A DNA stretch of 64,000 nucleotides, from the NCBI GenBank assembly GCA_002287035.1, contig NSKG01000006.1, positions 147,674-211,673 on the forward strand, in the 5' to 3' direction. The notes beneath the pieces are model-generated. The model saw nothing but the letters and a program-made list of their open reading frames with translations. It was not told the DNA's origin and searched no databases. A program made the position numbers and the translations under genes. Below, in pieces: positions 40,534 to 49,739 of the stretch. Every line of letters begins with the position of its first letter. The stretch's first letter is position 1. This DNA comes from Pseudomonas sp. WN033. GTDB taxonomy: Bacteria; Pseudomonadota; Gammaproteobacteria; Pseudomonadales; Pseudomonadaceae.

Positions 40534-40740
40534 AAGAGCCATCCGGCTACCCCGCCAATCCTGACCTATACTTGCCATGACGGGTGCGGTGGCCGCAAGA
40601 GTGCTGCTGCGCCTGTTGTCATTGCCTTTACCCGGGCGATGGCTGGGGGCCGGCCACAAGCTGGCTGACATGCACGGTCCGGCTTACCGGCCGACCCGCG
40701 ATGCACCGGTACCCGTGTGGCACCGGTAGGAGGATTGTCG

Positions 40741-41826
40741 ATGCCTCTGTCGGTTCAGATTCCTTTCACCCGTTTCCTCGATGACCAGGGGCGTGCCCTG
40801 GATGCCTTGCCGGCCTGGGCCAGCGATGCCGAACTGCTGCGTAGTTTTTATCGGCACATGGTGCTGGTGCGGGCCTTTGATCAGAAGTGCATAGCCTTGC
40901 AGCGTACCGGCCAGATCGGTACCTACGCTTCGACCTTGGGTCAGGAAGCCGTTGGTACGGCGCTGGGCCAGGCGATGAGCTGTGAGGATGTGCTGGTGCC
41001 CTATTACCGCGACACCGCCATTCAGTTGCTGCGCGGTGTCGCTATGCACGAAATCCTGCTGTATTGGGGCGGCGATGAGCGTGGCAGCGCCTGGGCCGAT
41101 CCGGCCTGCGCCGAGGATTTTCCGATTTGTGTGCCGATTGCCACCCAGGCCTGCCATGCCTGCGGGGTGGCGGCGGCGTTTCGTACCCGGCAACAGCACC
41201 GGGTCGCGGTTACTACCTGTGGCGATGGCGCCACCAGCAAGGGCGATTTTTTGGAAAGCCTGAACCTGGCCGGGGTCTGGCAGTTACCGGTGGTGTTCGT
41301 GGTCAACAACAACCAGTGGGCGATTTCGGTGCCGCGCAGCCTGCAGAGCGCTGCGCCGACGCTGGCGCACAAGGCGCTGGCGGCCGGGATTCCCGGTGAG
41401 CAGGTCGATGGCAACGATGTGCTGGCGGTCTATGACCGGGTTCAGGCGGCGATTGAGCGGGCCCGGGCCGGCAAGGGCGCGAGTCTGGTCGAATGCGTGA
41501 CCTATCGGTTGGGCGACCATACCACCGCCGATGATGCCAGCCGCTATCGCAGTGACGAGGCGCTCAAGGAAGCCTGGCAGCATGAGCCGATCGGCCGTTT
41601 CCAGCGTTTTCTGCATGCCCGTGGCGAGTGGGACGAATCCCGCGAGCAGGCCTTGCAGGCTCAGGTCGGGGAGTTGATCGCGGCGGCGGTGGAAACCTAC
41701 AAGGCGGTGCCGCCCGCGGCGCCGACGGCGGCGTTCGATCATCTGTATGCGCGCTTGCCGGCGTTCTATCAGGCCCAGCGTGAGCAGTTGGCAGCCCGTA
41801 TCGAGGCCCTGGGAGGTGAGTCATGA
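40741..41826 (+). CDS. pdhA: 2-oxo acid (probably pyruvate) dehydrogenase E1 component, alpha subunit
   Basis: Thiamine-diphosphate-dependent decarboxylase subunit of 361 residues. The ThDP motif begins GDGATSKGDFLESLNLAGVW and closes with NNNQWAIS. The phosphorylation-loop-like YRLGDHTTADDASRY is conserved. ATG 40741 follows TAGGAGGATTGTCG. It overlaps the beta-subunit gene by 4 bp (ATGA). The size and three-gene layout resemble PA3417-PA3415 of P. aeruginosa (from memory); a branched-chain or acetoin substrate cannot be excluded, and no E3 gene is present. Confidence 0.85.
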   Translation: MPLSVQIPFTRFLDDQGRALDALPAWASDAELLRSFYRHMVLVRAFDQKCIALQRTGQIGTYASTLGQEAVGTALGQAMSCEDVLVPYYRDTAIQLLRGVAMHEILLYWGGDERGSAWADPACAEDFPICVPIATQACHACGVAAAFRTRQQHRVAVTTCGDGATSKGDFLESLNLAGVWQLPVVFVVNNNQWAISVPRSLQSAAPTLAHKALAAGIPGEQVDGNDVLAVYDRVQAAIERARAGKGASLVECVTYRLGDHTTADDASRYRSDEALKEAWQHEPIGRFQRFLHARGEWDESREQALQAQVGELIAAAVETYKAVPPAAPTAAFDHLYARLPAFYQAQREQLAARIEALGGES

Positions 41827-42818
41827 CCGAGACTGGCAAGCTGACCATGGTCGAGGCGATCAACCTGGCCTTGCACCGGGCCATGGCCGACGATCCCGAT
41901 GTGGTGGTGCTGGGTGAGGATATCGGCATCAATGGCGGGGTGTTCCGGGCCACGGTGGGGTTGCATGAGCGCTTTGGCTTTCGTCGGGTGATGGACACCC
42001 CGCTGGCGGAAACCCTGATCACCGGCATCAGCGTCGGCATGGCGGCCCAGGGGCTGAAACCGGTGGCCGAGATCCAGTTCATGGGCTTTATCTATGCCGG
42101 CATGGAGCAGCTGGTGTCCCACGCCAGCCGGCTGCGCAGCCGTACCTGCGGTCGGTTGAGTTGCCCGATGGTGCTGCGCACTCCGCATGGCGCCGGCATC
42201 CATGCGCCGGAACATCACGGTGAAAGCACCGAGGCGATGCTGGCGCATGTGCCCGGTTTGCGGGTGGTCATTCCGTCCTCGCCCAGGCGCGCCTACGGCC
42301 TGCTATTGGCGGCGATTGCCGATCCTGATCCGGTGATCTTCCTTGAACCCTCGCGGCTTTATCGTTCGGTCCAGCAGGTGGTCGAGGACGATGGTCAGGC
42401 CCTGCCGCTGGATACCTGCTTCACCCTGCGCGAAGGCGCGGACCTGACGCTGGTGAGCTGGGGTGCGGCGCTGAAAGAAACCCTGGAAGCCGCCGCGCGG
42501 CTGGCCGAGGAGGGCATTGACTGCGAGGTAATTGATGTTGCCACGCTCAAGCCGCTGGATGCCGATACCCTGGTGGCTTCGGTCAGCAAGACCGGGCGCT
42601 GCGTGGTGGTGCATGAGGCGGCGGCCTCCTTTGGTCCGGGGGCCGAGATAGTCACGCTGCTGCAGGAGCGCGCTTTCTATGAACTGCAGGCACCGGTACA
42701 CCGGGTAACCGGCTATGACTGCGTGATTCCCTATGCCCGTCGGGAAATGGCCTGGCTGCCGGATGTGGAGAGCATCTGCCGGGCGGCCCATGAGGTAATG
42801 CAAGGAGGTGAGGCATGA
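41823..42818 (+). CDS. pdhB: 2-oxo acid (probably pyruvate) dehydrogenase E1 component, beta subunit
   Basis: The 331-residue partner of the alpha subunit, forming the alpha2-beta2 E1. Typical blocks: MVEAINLALHRAMADDPDVVVLGEDIG, DTPLAETLITGISVGMAAQGLKPV, TPHGAGIHAPEHHGES and the C-terminal transketolase-like domain DVATLKPLDADTLVASVSKTGR. It overlaps the flanking genes by 4 bp on each side (ATGA), so the three genes are translationally coupled. Confidence 0.9.
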   Translation: MTETGKLTMVEAINLALHRAMADDPDVVVLGEDIGINGGVFRATVGLHERFGFRRVMDTPLAETLITGISVGMAAQGLKPVAEIQFMGFIYAGMEQLVSHASRLRSRTCGRLSCPMVLRTPHGAGIHAPEHHGESTEAMLAHVPGLRVVIPSSPRRAYGLLLAAIADPDPVIFLEPSRLYRSVQQVVEDDGQALPLDTCFTLREGADLTLVSWGAALKETLEAAARLAEEGIDCEVIDVATLKPLDADTLVASVSKTGRCVVVHEAAASFGPGAEIVTLLQERAFYELQAPVHRVTGYDCVIPYARREMAWLPDVESICRAAHEVMQGGEA

Positions 42819-43924
42819 AAACCTTCCGGCTGCCCGATCTGGGCGAAGGCTTGCAGGAGGCGGAAATCGTCGAGTGGCACGTCAAAGCGGGTGACAGCGT
42901 GGCGGTTGATCAGTTGCTGGTGTCGGTGGAAACCGCCAAGGCGATTGTCGAGGTGCCCTCGCCGCAGGCCGGGGTGATCAGCCGCTGTTATGGCGAGCCG
43001 GGTGACCTGCTGCACGTTGGCGAACCCTTGGTGACGTTCGAGGGTGTGGGGGATGACAGCGGTACGGTGGTCGGCAAGCTGGGCCCGGCCAGTGGTGACA
43101 GTGACCTGGCCAGTGATGACTTTCATATCGGCGCCGCCCCCAGCACCCGCGAGTTTCAGCCGGCCAGGGCGGCTCCGGCGGTGCGCCGTCTGGCACAGGA
43201 ACTGAAAGTTGATTTGAGCGGGCTCAGTGGCAGTGGCGCGGGCGGGCTGGTGACCGAGCAGGATGTCCGCCAGGCCGCTGGCAAGGGCTCGGGCGAGGCG
43301 CTGCGCAGTGTGCGCCGGACCATGGCCAAGAACATGTCGCGCGCGCATGCCGAGGTGGTGCCGGTAATGATCGTCGAGGATGCCGATCTGCATCGGTGGC
43401 CGGGTGGTGCACGCGATCCAATGCTGCGTCTGGCGCGGGCCATTGCCCATGCCTGCACTCAGGAGCCGGCTCTCAATGCCGCGTTCGATGGCCGGCGGTT
43501 GACGCTGGAACGTCATGCCCAGGTTGATCTGGGCGTGGCGGTGGATACTCCGGATGGGCTGTTCGTGCCGGTATTGCGTGATGTTGCCCGGCGCAGCCCG
43601 GACGATCTGCGTGAAGGCCTGGCGCGGCTGCGCCGGGACGTGGCCAACCGTTCGATTCCGCCCCAGGAACTGATGGGCGCGACTATCACCCTGTCCAATT
43701 TCGGCACCCTGTTCGGTCGCTACGCCAACCCGATCGTCGTGCCGCCGCAGGTGGCGATCATTGGCGCAGGGGTAATTCGCGATGCAGTGGTGGCCTGGCA
43801 GGGGCAGCCGACTGTGCACCCGCTGTTGCCGTTGTCGCTGACCTTCGACCATCGGGCGGTGACTGGCGGCGAGGCGGCGCGCTTTCTCAAGGCACTGGTG
43901 GCGGACCTGGAAAAGCCGGACTGA
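42815..43924 (+). CDS. 2-oxo acid dehydrogenase E2 component (lipoyl acyltransferase)
   Basis: The core acyltransferase, 369 residues. It has one lipoyl domain with the modified lysine in VETAKAIVEVPSP (about residue 43), a peripheral-subunit-binding domain (APAVRRLAQELKVDLSGLSG), and the catalytic domain. The active-site signature reads DHRAVTGG with His346 in place; the canonical DHRxxDG aspartate is a threonine (residue 350). The E3 dihydrolipoamide dehydrogenase must come from elsewhere in the genome. Confidence 0.88.
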   Translation: MKTFRLPDLGEGLQEAEIVEWHVKAGDSVAVDQLLVSVETAKAIVEVPSPQAGVISRCYGEPGDLLHVGEPLVTFEGVGDDSGTVVGKLGPASGDSDLASDDFHIGAAPSTREFQPARAAPAVRRLAQELKVDLSGLSGSGAGGLVTEQDVRQAAGKGSGEALRSVRRTMAKNMSRAHAEVVPVMIVEDADLHRWPGGARDPMLRLARAIAHACTQEPALNAAFDGRRLTLERHAQVDLGVAVDTPDGLFVPVLRDVARRSPDDLREGLARLRRDVANRSIPPQELMGATITLSNFGTLFGRYANPIVVPPQVAIIGAGVIRDAVVAWQGQPTVHPLLPLSLTFDHRAVTGGEAARFLKALVADLEKPD

Positions 43925-44039
43925 GCCTGGCTGGTTGGCCCGTAACGGATGAGCCTGTCGGGGGTAACTTGATCGGGATCAAAACCTGCTTTCTCGGCTA
44001 TCCCTACACTGGCAGCCTTATGCCATAACGGAGCCAGCC

Positions 44040-45872
44040 ATGCCGGGCTTACAACGGGTGCCATTGCGCTACAAGTTCTGGGCGGTCAACGCGCTGGCGC
44101 TGCTGTGTGTGTTGATCCTGGTACTGGTGGCCATGACGCTGGAGCAGCGCAGCGTCAATCAGGCCCGTCAGGAACAGGCCCGGGATCTGTTGCGTATCTG
44201 GCATGGCGCCGATCCCGGCGAATTGTCCGGTCCTTTGCAGCCGCTGGTGATTGAGCTCGATGAACAGGATCCGCAACTGCGGCAACTGGCGCAAAGTGCC
44301 AACAGCGAGCCGCGCTGGGTGCCTGTTACCGGCTCGATGTTGTGGGGTGAAGAGCAACTGATCGGGGCCTGGACTTTGTACCAGCCGGACGCTCAGGTCC
44401 TGGCAGTTCAGGTTCGCGGTAAAAGCTTTCAGCAGATTTTCACCCAGCGTGCCGGGCTATATGCCGTGGCGGTATTTCTGTTGATGTTGGCGGTGCTGGC
44501 CGGCTCGCAGTTGCTGATTCGCTTCATTGAGGGCCATCAGCGTCAACTGCGACACATGGCTCACTATGACGGGCTGACCGGGCTACCCAACCGGGTGCTG
44601 GCGATGAACCGTCTGCAGCATGCGCTGGAGCGGATCAAGCGGCGTGGCGGGCATCTGGCGGTGGTGTTTATCGACCTGGATCGGTTCAAGACCCTCAATG
44701 ACAGCTACGGTCACGGCTTTGGCGATGCGGTGCTGCAGGCGGTGGCCGAGCGCCTGCAGTCACGTTGTCGTGAAGAAGACACCCTGTCACGCCTCGGTGG
44801 TGACGAGTTTCTGCTGATTCTCGAGTCGCTGTCGTCACCCTGGCAGGCCAGCCAGGTGGCGCGTGACCTGTTGAGTCTGCTTGAGCGCCCGTTGCTGCTG
44901 GCCGATGAGCGCGAAGTGTATGTCAGTGCCAGCCTGGGCATCGCTTTGTTTCCCGGTGACGGAATGGATGCCACCGAACTGGTGCGTAATGCCGATGCGG
45001 CAATGTTCCGGGCCAAGTCACGCGGGCGCAACACCTACAGTCACTACCTGCCATGTTTGACCGAGCAGGCGCGCGAGCGTTTCGAGCTGGAGCGGGCGTT
45101 GCGCACGGCGCTGGCTAACGGCGAGCTGAGCCTCAACTACCAGCCGTTAGTCTGTCTGGAGCACGGCCAGGGGCTGGGCGCTGAGGTGCTGTTGAGCTGG
45201 CACAGCCCCAGTCATGGCCAGGTGCCGCCCGCGCGCTTCATTCCCCTGGCCGAAGACAGTGGCCTGATTGTCCCGATTGGCAGTTGGGTGCTGAATCAGG
45301 CCTGCCAGCAGGCTCAGCAGTGGCGCAGTCAAGGGCTGGAGCTGGAGACCCTGGCGGTCAACCTGTCGCCAGTGCAGTTCCTGCATCAGGACATCGTTGC
45401 GCTGGTCGGCGCGGCGCTGGAAAACAGCGGCCTGCCGGCGCAGCATCTGGAGCTGGAGATCACCGAAGGGGCGCTGATGCACCACAGTGCTCAGGCCGAG
45501 CAGACCCTCAAGGCGCTCAAGGCACTGGGAGTAAGGGTTGCTCTGGATGACTTTGGCACCGGTTACTCATCACTGGCCTATCTGCGACGCTTTCCGCTGG
45601 ACAAGCTGAAGATCGACAAGAGCTTTCTTACTGAGGTACCGGCCAATCAGGGCGACTGCCAACTGGTGCACACCATCATTGAACTGGCCCACAACCTGGG
45701 GTTGCGGGTGCTGGCCGAAGGCATCGAGCGCAGCGAGCAGTGGCACTGGCTGCAAACGCAACACTGCGAACTGGGCCAGGGATTTCTGTTCGCCCGGCCG
45801 ATGCCGGCAGCGGCTTTCGCCAACTGGTGGGCGGCCCAACCGCTGGAGGCTACGCCACAGCCGGTGAGCTGA
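44040..45872 (+). CDS. Membrane GGDEF-EAL protein with altered EAL motif
   Basis: A 610-residue c-di-GMP signalling protein: N-terminal helix (about 14-32), a periplasmic region of about 100 residues, a second helix (about 141-161), an intact GGDEF domain (GGDEF at 253-257, RxxD site REED) and an EAL-type domain. The EAL signature ExLxR reads E382-V-L-L-S386, so the arginine that helps bind c-di-GMP is serine, while DDFGTGYSSLAYL and QGFLFARPM are normal. It may be a cyclase with a weak or regulatory EAL domain. Its 3' end overlaps the next, convergent gene by 23 bp. Confidence 0.9.
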   Translation: MPGLQRVPLRYKFWAVNALALLCVLILVLVAMTLEQRSVNQARQEQARDLLRIWHGADPGELSGPLQPLVIELDEQDPQLRQLAQSANSEPRWVPVTGSMLWGEEQLIGAWTLYQPDAQVLAVQVRGKSFQQIFTQRAGLYAVAVFLLMLAVLAGSQLLIRFIEGHQRQLRHMAHYDGLTGLPNRVLAMNRLQHALERIKRRGGHLAVVFIDLDRFKTLNDSYGHGFGDAVLQAVAERLQSRCREEDTLSRLGGDEFLLILESLSSPWQASQVARDLLSLLERPLLLADEREVYVSASLGIALFPGDGMDATELVRNADAAMFRAKSRGRNTYSHYLPCLTEQARERFELERALRTALANGELSLNYQPLVCLEHGQGLGAEVLLSWHSPSHGQVPPARFIPLAEDSGLIVPIGSWVLNQACQQAQQWRSQGLELETLAVNLSPVQFLHQDIVALVGAALENSGLPAQHLELEITEGALMHHSAQAEQTLKALKALGVRVALDDFGTGYSSLAYLRRFPLDKLKIDKSFLTEVPANQGDCQLVHTIIELAHNLGLRVLAEGIERSEQWHWLQTQHCELGQGFLFARPMPAAAFANWWAAQPLEATPQPVS

Positions 45873-47019
45873 GTGCACACAGGCGATTGCGCCCGGCGGC
45901 CTTGGCCCGATACATGCGCTGGTCGGCCAGTTCCAGCAGATCCCGGCGACTCTGGAGCTGATCGTAGCGGTATTCGGCCAAGCCGATGCTGGCGGTCAGT
46001 GGTTGACCATCGGGGCGAAAGCCCAGGCCATTGGCCTGTACCCGCTCCAGAGCCTTGCGGGCCTGGGTCATGTCGGTGTCGGGCATGATCAGCAGAAATT
46101 CCTCGCCACCCCAGCGCACCAGACTGTCGGTGCTGCGTACACTGAGCTGGAGCTGCCGGGTGGCGGTGATCAGGGCCTGGTCACCGGCTTCGTGGCCGTG
46201 CTGGTCGTTCAGCGCCTTGAAGTGATCAAGGTCGATAAAGGCCACCGCCAGGGCACTGTTGTTACGCTGGGCCGCGTCCCAGTGCAGGCTGAGAATTTCC
46301 TCGCCGCTGCCGCGAGAAAATACCCCGGTCAACGGATCGCGAATGGCCTGCCGTACCAGCGCAATCATGAACGCCAACTGGCTGATCCCGGCCAGGCTGG
46401 TGACTCCGCCAATCAGCATCAGCAGCCAGAAAGCGCCGGCGAACGACGGCCAGTTCAGGGTGGTCCAGCTCAGGTAGCCAGCAAAGGCCTGGGCCAGCAG
46501 CAGTACCAGCGCCATGACCAGATTTTCCGCCAGAGTCAGCGGAAATACCGCCAGGCCGGCCATCAGCACAAAGGGCAGAAAGGCATAACCGGCACCGACG
46601 GCGGCAGAGAAGCTGCTGAGTTGGTAGGCCCCCAGCAAGGTGTGCGAAGCGATATAGAACAGGGTAGGGATAGCGAACAGGATTGCCAGTGCCCGATAGG
46701 CGTTGAACAGACTGCCATTGGGCTTGTACAGCCACAGCAGAGCAAAGAAGGCCAGGCACACCAGACCGCGCAGGGCTGCCAGCTTCAGCCACAGGGCCAG
46801 CGGAAACACCATAAGATCAATCACGCTCCACAGGGGCGTCAGCACGGCAAACAACAGGGCGAACAGTCGCACCCGGCTGACGATCAGGGTGGCACGGCGC
46901 TGGCTCAGCAGCAGGGGTTGACCCAGAGGTGACAGTAACTGGGGAAAGAGACCGGAGGGTAGCTCTTCGGTAAGTAGTTGTCCCAACCGTTGCCGGGTTT
47001 TTGCGCTCAGAAATGTCAT
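45850..47019 (-). CDS. Membrane diguanylate cyclase (GGEEF)
   Basis: A 389-residue protein with about six membrane helices between residues 50 and 225 and a C-terminal GGDEF domain. The catalytic motif is GGEEF (304-308), with the product-inhibition RxxD site at 295-298 (RSTD) exactly five residues before it, so an active, feedback-regulated cyclase is likely. It is convergent with the GGDEF-EAL gene (23-bp overlap) and divergent from the DUF2946/oprC pair. Confidence 0.92.
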   Translation of the reverse strand: MTFLSAKTRQRLGQLLTEELPSGLFPQLLSPLGQPLLLSQRRATLIVSRVRLFALLFAVLTPLWSVIDLMVFPLALWLKLAALRGLVCLAFFALLWLYKPNGSLFNAYRALAILFAIPTLFYIASHTLLGAYQLSSFSAAVGAGYAFLPFVLMAGLAVFPLTLAENLVMALVLLLAQAFAGYLSWTTLNWPSFAGAFWLLMLIGGVTSLAGISQLAFMIALVRQAIRDPLTGVFSRGSGEEILSLHWDAAQRNNSALAVAFIDLDHFKALNDQHGHEAGDQALITATRQLQLSVRSTDSLVRWGGEEFLLIMPDTDMTQARKALERVQANGLGFRPDGQPLTASIGLAEYRYDQLQSRRDLLELADQRMYRAKAAGRNRLCALSSPAVA

Positions 47020-47185
47020 TGTTATGGGCTGTCCTTGCGTCGAGCTCGGTTGATGAGTGCAGGCATGTGGCCATATTGAACATGAATATTTGGGGCAAAA
47101 CTCTGATCTGGATCATTTCCGGCAATATCAATGCCGGACAAAATGCCGCATGCGCTCACGTCGTTCGGCAGAATAAACTGCGCCA

Positions 47186-47572
47186 ATGCATATGACCCGA
47201 GACAATCGATCCCTGATTGCTGTTGTGCTTGGCTGGTGCCTGTTTTTCAACATGGCTGCCAATTGCCTGCATCATGGCCAGAACACTGCCGCGCTGCTTA
47301 ATGGGGTGCCGGTAGCGTTTTGCTCGTTGATGGGGCAAGAGCCTTTGGTGCTCAATCTCGGTGATGTCTCAGCGCCCGGCAACCTGGCTTCGCTCCTGGG
47401 TTGTCCGCTGTGTGGTGCCGGCAGCGGACCTATGGTGTCCAACCTGTCCGTGGGAGCATTGGCTTTGCCCGGACCGGCGGCCATTGCCCTCTGGCCTGAG
47501 CCTGTTTTCAGCCCTGGCCGTGCTACGCGCTGGCCTGCGGCCAACCCCAGGGCTTCTCCCCAGCTCGTCTGA
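47186..47572 (+). CDS. DUF2946 domain protein upstream of oprC
   Basis: A 128-residue protein with an N-terminal hydrophobic segment (LIAVVLGWCLFFNMAAN) and a CPLCGAG motif typical of DUF2946. Such proteins lie beside copper-import or copper-receptor genes in pseudomonads, and a metal-related role is inferred from that linkage. ATG 47186 or 47192 may be used. It is followed after 78 bp by oprC. Confidence 0.75.
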   Translation: MHMTRDNRSLIAVVLGWCLFFNMAANCLHHGQNTAALLNGVPVAFCSLMGQEPLVLNLGDVSAPGNLASLLGCPLCGAGSGPMVSNLSVGALALPGPAAIALWPEPVFSPGRATRWPAANPRASPQLV

Positions 47573-47584
47573 TTTTGCCTGATG

Positions 47585-47623
47585 CCATACCTGCCCCGGC
47601 CCCTGCTGGTGGTTCAGGTATGG
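47585..47623 (+). other. Stem-loop between the DUF2946 gene and oprC
   Basis: CCATACCTG at 47585-47593 pairs exactly with CAGGTATGG at 47615-47623, followed by GCGTTTT. It could attenuate read-through into oprC or protect the mRNA. The T-run is short, so it is not called a full terminator. Confidence 0.4.
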
Positions 47624-47650
47624 GCGTTTTCAAACAGACGAGATAACACG

Positions 47651-49738
47651 ATGAAACATGATTACATGCCGGCCGCTGCGGCCGCCTTGCTGATGTTGTC
47701 GGGGTCGGCAGCCCAGGCCTGGGCCGGCCAGAACGCCCCACTTGAGCTGGCACCCAGAGTCGTTACTGCGGTTGTGTCGCAGTCGCCACTGATTCAGGTC
47801 ACCGACCCGGGACTGCCGCGCCAGCCGTTGCCGGCCAGTGATGTTGCCGACTATCTGAAAACCTTTCCGGGATTCGCCGCGATCCGCAGTGGTGGTAGCA
47901 ATAGTGACCCGGTGCTGCGTGGGCTGTTCGGCTCCAGACTCAAGCTGTTGAATGACGGCGGCGAGATGTTGGGAGCCTGTCCGAGCCGCATGGACTCGCC
48001 TTCGTCCTATCTGGCACCGGGCAGCTTCGACCGCCTGACCGTGATCAAGGGGCCGCAGAGTGTACGTTGGGGGCCAGGAGCCTCCGCCGGAACGGTCCTG
48101 TTGGAGCGGCTGCCGGAAAGTTTCGATGAGCCGGGTCAGCGGTTGGATACCAGCTTGGTCGCCGGCGGCAATACCCGGCGCGACGCCAGCCTGGACGGTG
48201 CCATAGGCAGCCGTGATGGCTACCTGCGCCTGACCGCCAACCGTTCGCGTTCGGGGGATTACCGTGATGGCGACGGCGAGCGGGTGCCTTCGCGCTGGAA
48301 TAAATGGAATACCGATCTGACCCTGGGCTGGACGCCTGGAGAGGATACCCTGATTGAGTTCATGGTCGGTCGCGGCGACGGTGAGGCACGTTATGCTGGT
48401 CGCGGGATGGACGGCGCGCAGTTCCTGCGTGAAAGCCTGGGTACTCGGGTGCAGTACAGTTTTGGCGGCGCTGCTCTGGAGCAAGTGGAGCTGCTTTGGT
48501 ATTACAACAAGGCCGACCATGTGATGGATAACTTCAGCCTGCGCAGCCCCGATCCGAACGCCAGCATGATGCCCATGCGCAATCCGCGCGCCACTCAGGT
48601 CGAACGGCGTACCCAGGGGCTGCGCCTAAGCTCTGACTGGGCTTGGGAGTCAATCAGTCTGGTGGCTGGCGCTGATGCTCAGCGCAGTGAGGCTCGGCGC
48701 CGCAGTTCGGCGTTCAGCATGGCCGAAGGCTACAGCGATTATCGTCAATTCCCGCTGCTCAGTGATGCGCTATTCCATCAAGCCGGGTTGTTTGCCGAGC
48801 TTACTTTCAGCCCTGGCCAGTCGCAGCGCTGGATCACCGGAGCCCGGCTTGATCGCAGCGAAGTGCGCGATCAGCGCGGCAGCCTGAGCAACCCGATGGG
48901 TATGAGCTGGGCTAACCCCAGTGCCGGCAAGACTCGTGGCGACACTCTGCCATCGGGCTTTGTGCGTTATGAGCAGGAGCTGCAGTGGGCCCCGGTGAGC
49001 TGGTATGCAGGGCTGGGGCACAGCCAGCGGTTTGCGGACTATTGGGAGCTGTTCTCGGCCAGCACCGGACCGGCACCGGGCGCAGTGCGACAGGCATTCG
49101 AAACTGCCGACCCGGAGCGGACTACTCAGCTGGATGTTGGCCTGCAGTACCGGTCGACCAGGCTGGAGGCCTGGGTCTCGGCCTATCTGGGGCGGATAGA
49201 TGATTACCTGCTGTTCCGCTACGAACCTCGTCCCAGCGGCCACATCTTTACAGCGGTGGACAATGTCGATGCACGGATCATGGGAGCGGAGCTGGGTGGC
49301 AGCTGGGCTCTTACAGAACAATGGAAAACCGATGCCAGTCTGGCCTGGGCCTGGGGCAAGAACCGCAGTGACGGGCAGCCGCTGGCCCAGATGCCGCCGC
49401 TTGAGGCGCGTCTAGGGCTGGCCTTCGAGGCTCGGGACTGGAGCGCCGGGGCCTTGTGGCGGCTGGTGGCCAGGCAAACCCGCACGGCGCTGAATCAGGG
49501 CAATGTGGTTGGCCGTGATCTGGGCGACAGCGCCGGCTTTGGGGTGTTTGCCCTGAATGCCGCCTACCGGGTCAGCCCGGCGTTGCAGCTCAGTGCCGGA
49601 GTCGACAACCTGTTCGACCGGACCTACAGCGAGCATCTCAACCTGGCCGGCAATGCCGGCTTTGGGTTCCCGGCCGAACCGACCCGCATCAATGAGCCGG
49701 GCCGGACCTTGTGGACGCGTCTGGATCTGAGTTTCTAG
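47651..49738 (+). CDS. oprC: TonB-dependent copper receptor OprC/NosA
   Basis: An outer-membrane TonB-dependent barrel for copper. The 695 residues have a signal peptide (SGSAAQAWA), a plug domain (VTAVVSQSPLIQV; DYLKTFPGFAAIRSGGSNSD) and a barrel ending in LWTRLDLSF. The OprC copper-binding CxxxM motif is present as Cys110-PSR-Met114 in GACPSRMDSPSSY. Start 47651 gives the signal peptide; the frame opens earlier. It is convergent with apbE with a 1-bp gap. Copper-responsive control is likely by family but no operator was recognised. Confidence 0.95.
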   Translation: MKHDYMPAAAAALLMLSGSAAQAWAGQNAPLELAPRVVTAVVSQSPLIQVTDPGLPRQPLPASDVADYLKTFPGFAAIRSGGSNSDPVLRGLFGSRLKLLNDGGEMLGACPSRMDSPSSYLAPGSFDRLTVIKGPQSVRWGPGASAGTVLLERLPESFDEPGQRLDTSLVAGGNTRRDASLDGAIGSRDGYLRLTANRSRSGDYRDGDGERVPSRWNKWNTDLTLGWTPGEDTLIEFMVGRGDGEARYAGRGMDGAQFLRESLGTRVQYSFGGAALEQVELLWYYNKADHVMDNFSLRSPDPNASMMPMRNPRATQVERRTQGLRLSSDWAWESISLVAGADAQRSEARRRSSAFSMAEGYSDYRQFPLLSDALFHQAGLFAELTFSPGQSQRWITGARLDRSEVRDQRGSLSNPMGMSWANPSAGKTRGDTLPSGFVRYEQELQWAPVSWYAGLGHSQRFADYWELFSASTGPAPGAVRQAFETADPERTTQLDVGLQYRSTRLEAWVSAYLGRIDDYLLFRYEPRPSGHIFTAVDNVDARIMGAELGGSWALTEQWKTDASLAWAWGKNRSDGQPLAQMPPLEARLGLAFEARDWSAGALWRLVARQTRTALNQGNVVGRDLGDSAGFGVFALNAAYRVSPALQLSAGVDNLFDRTYSEHLNLAGNAGFGFPAEPTRINEPGRTLWTRLDLSF

Positions 49739-49739
49739 C

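Noticed and set aside
47020..47185. CCGGCA/TGCCGG inverted repeat in the cyclase/DUF2946 divergent region as a copper operator
   Set aside because: It matches no copper-regulator box I know, and a 6-bp repeat is too weak to support a call.
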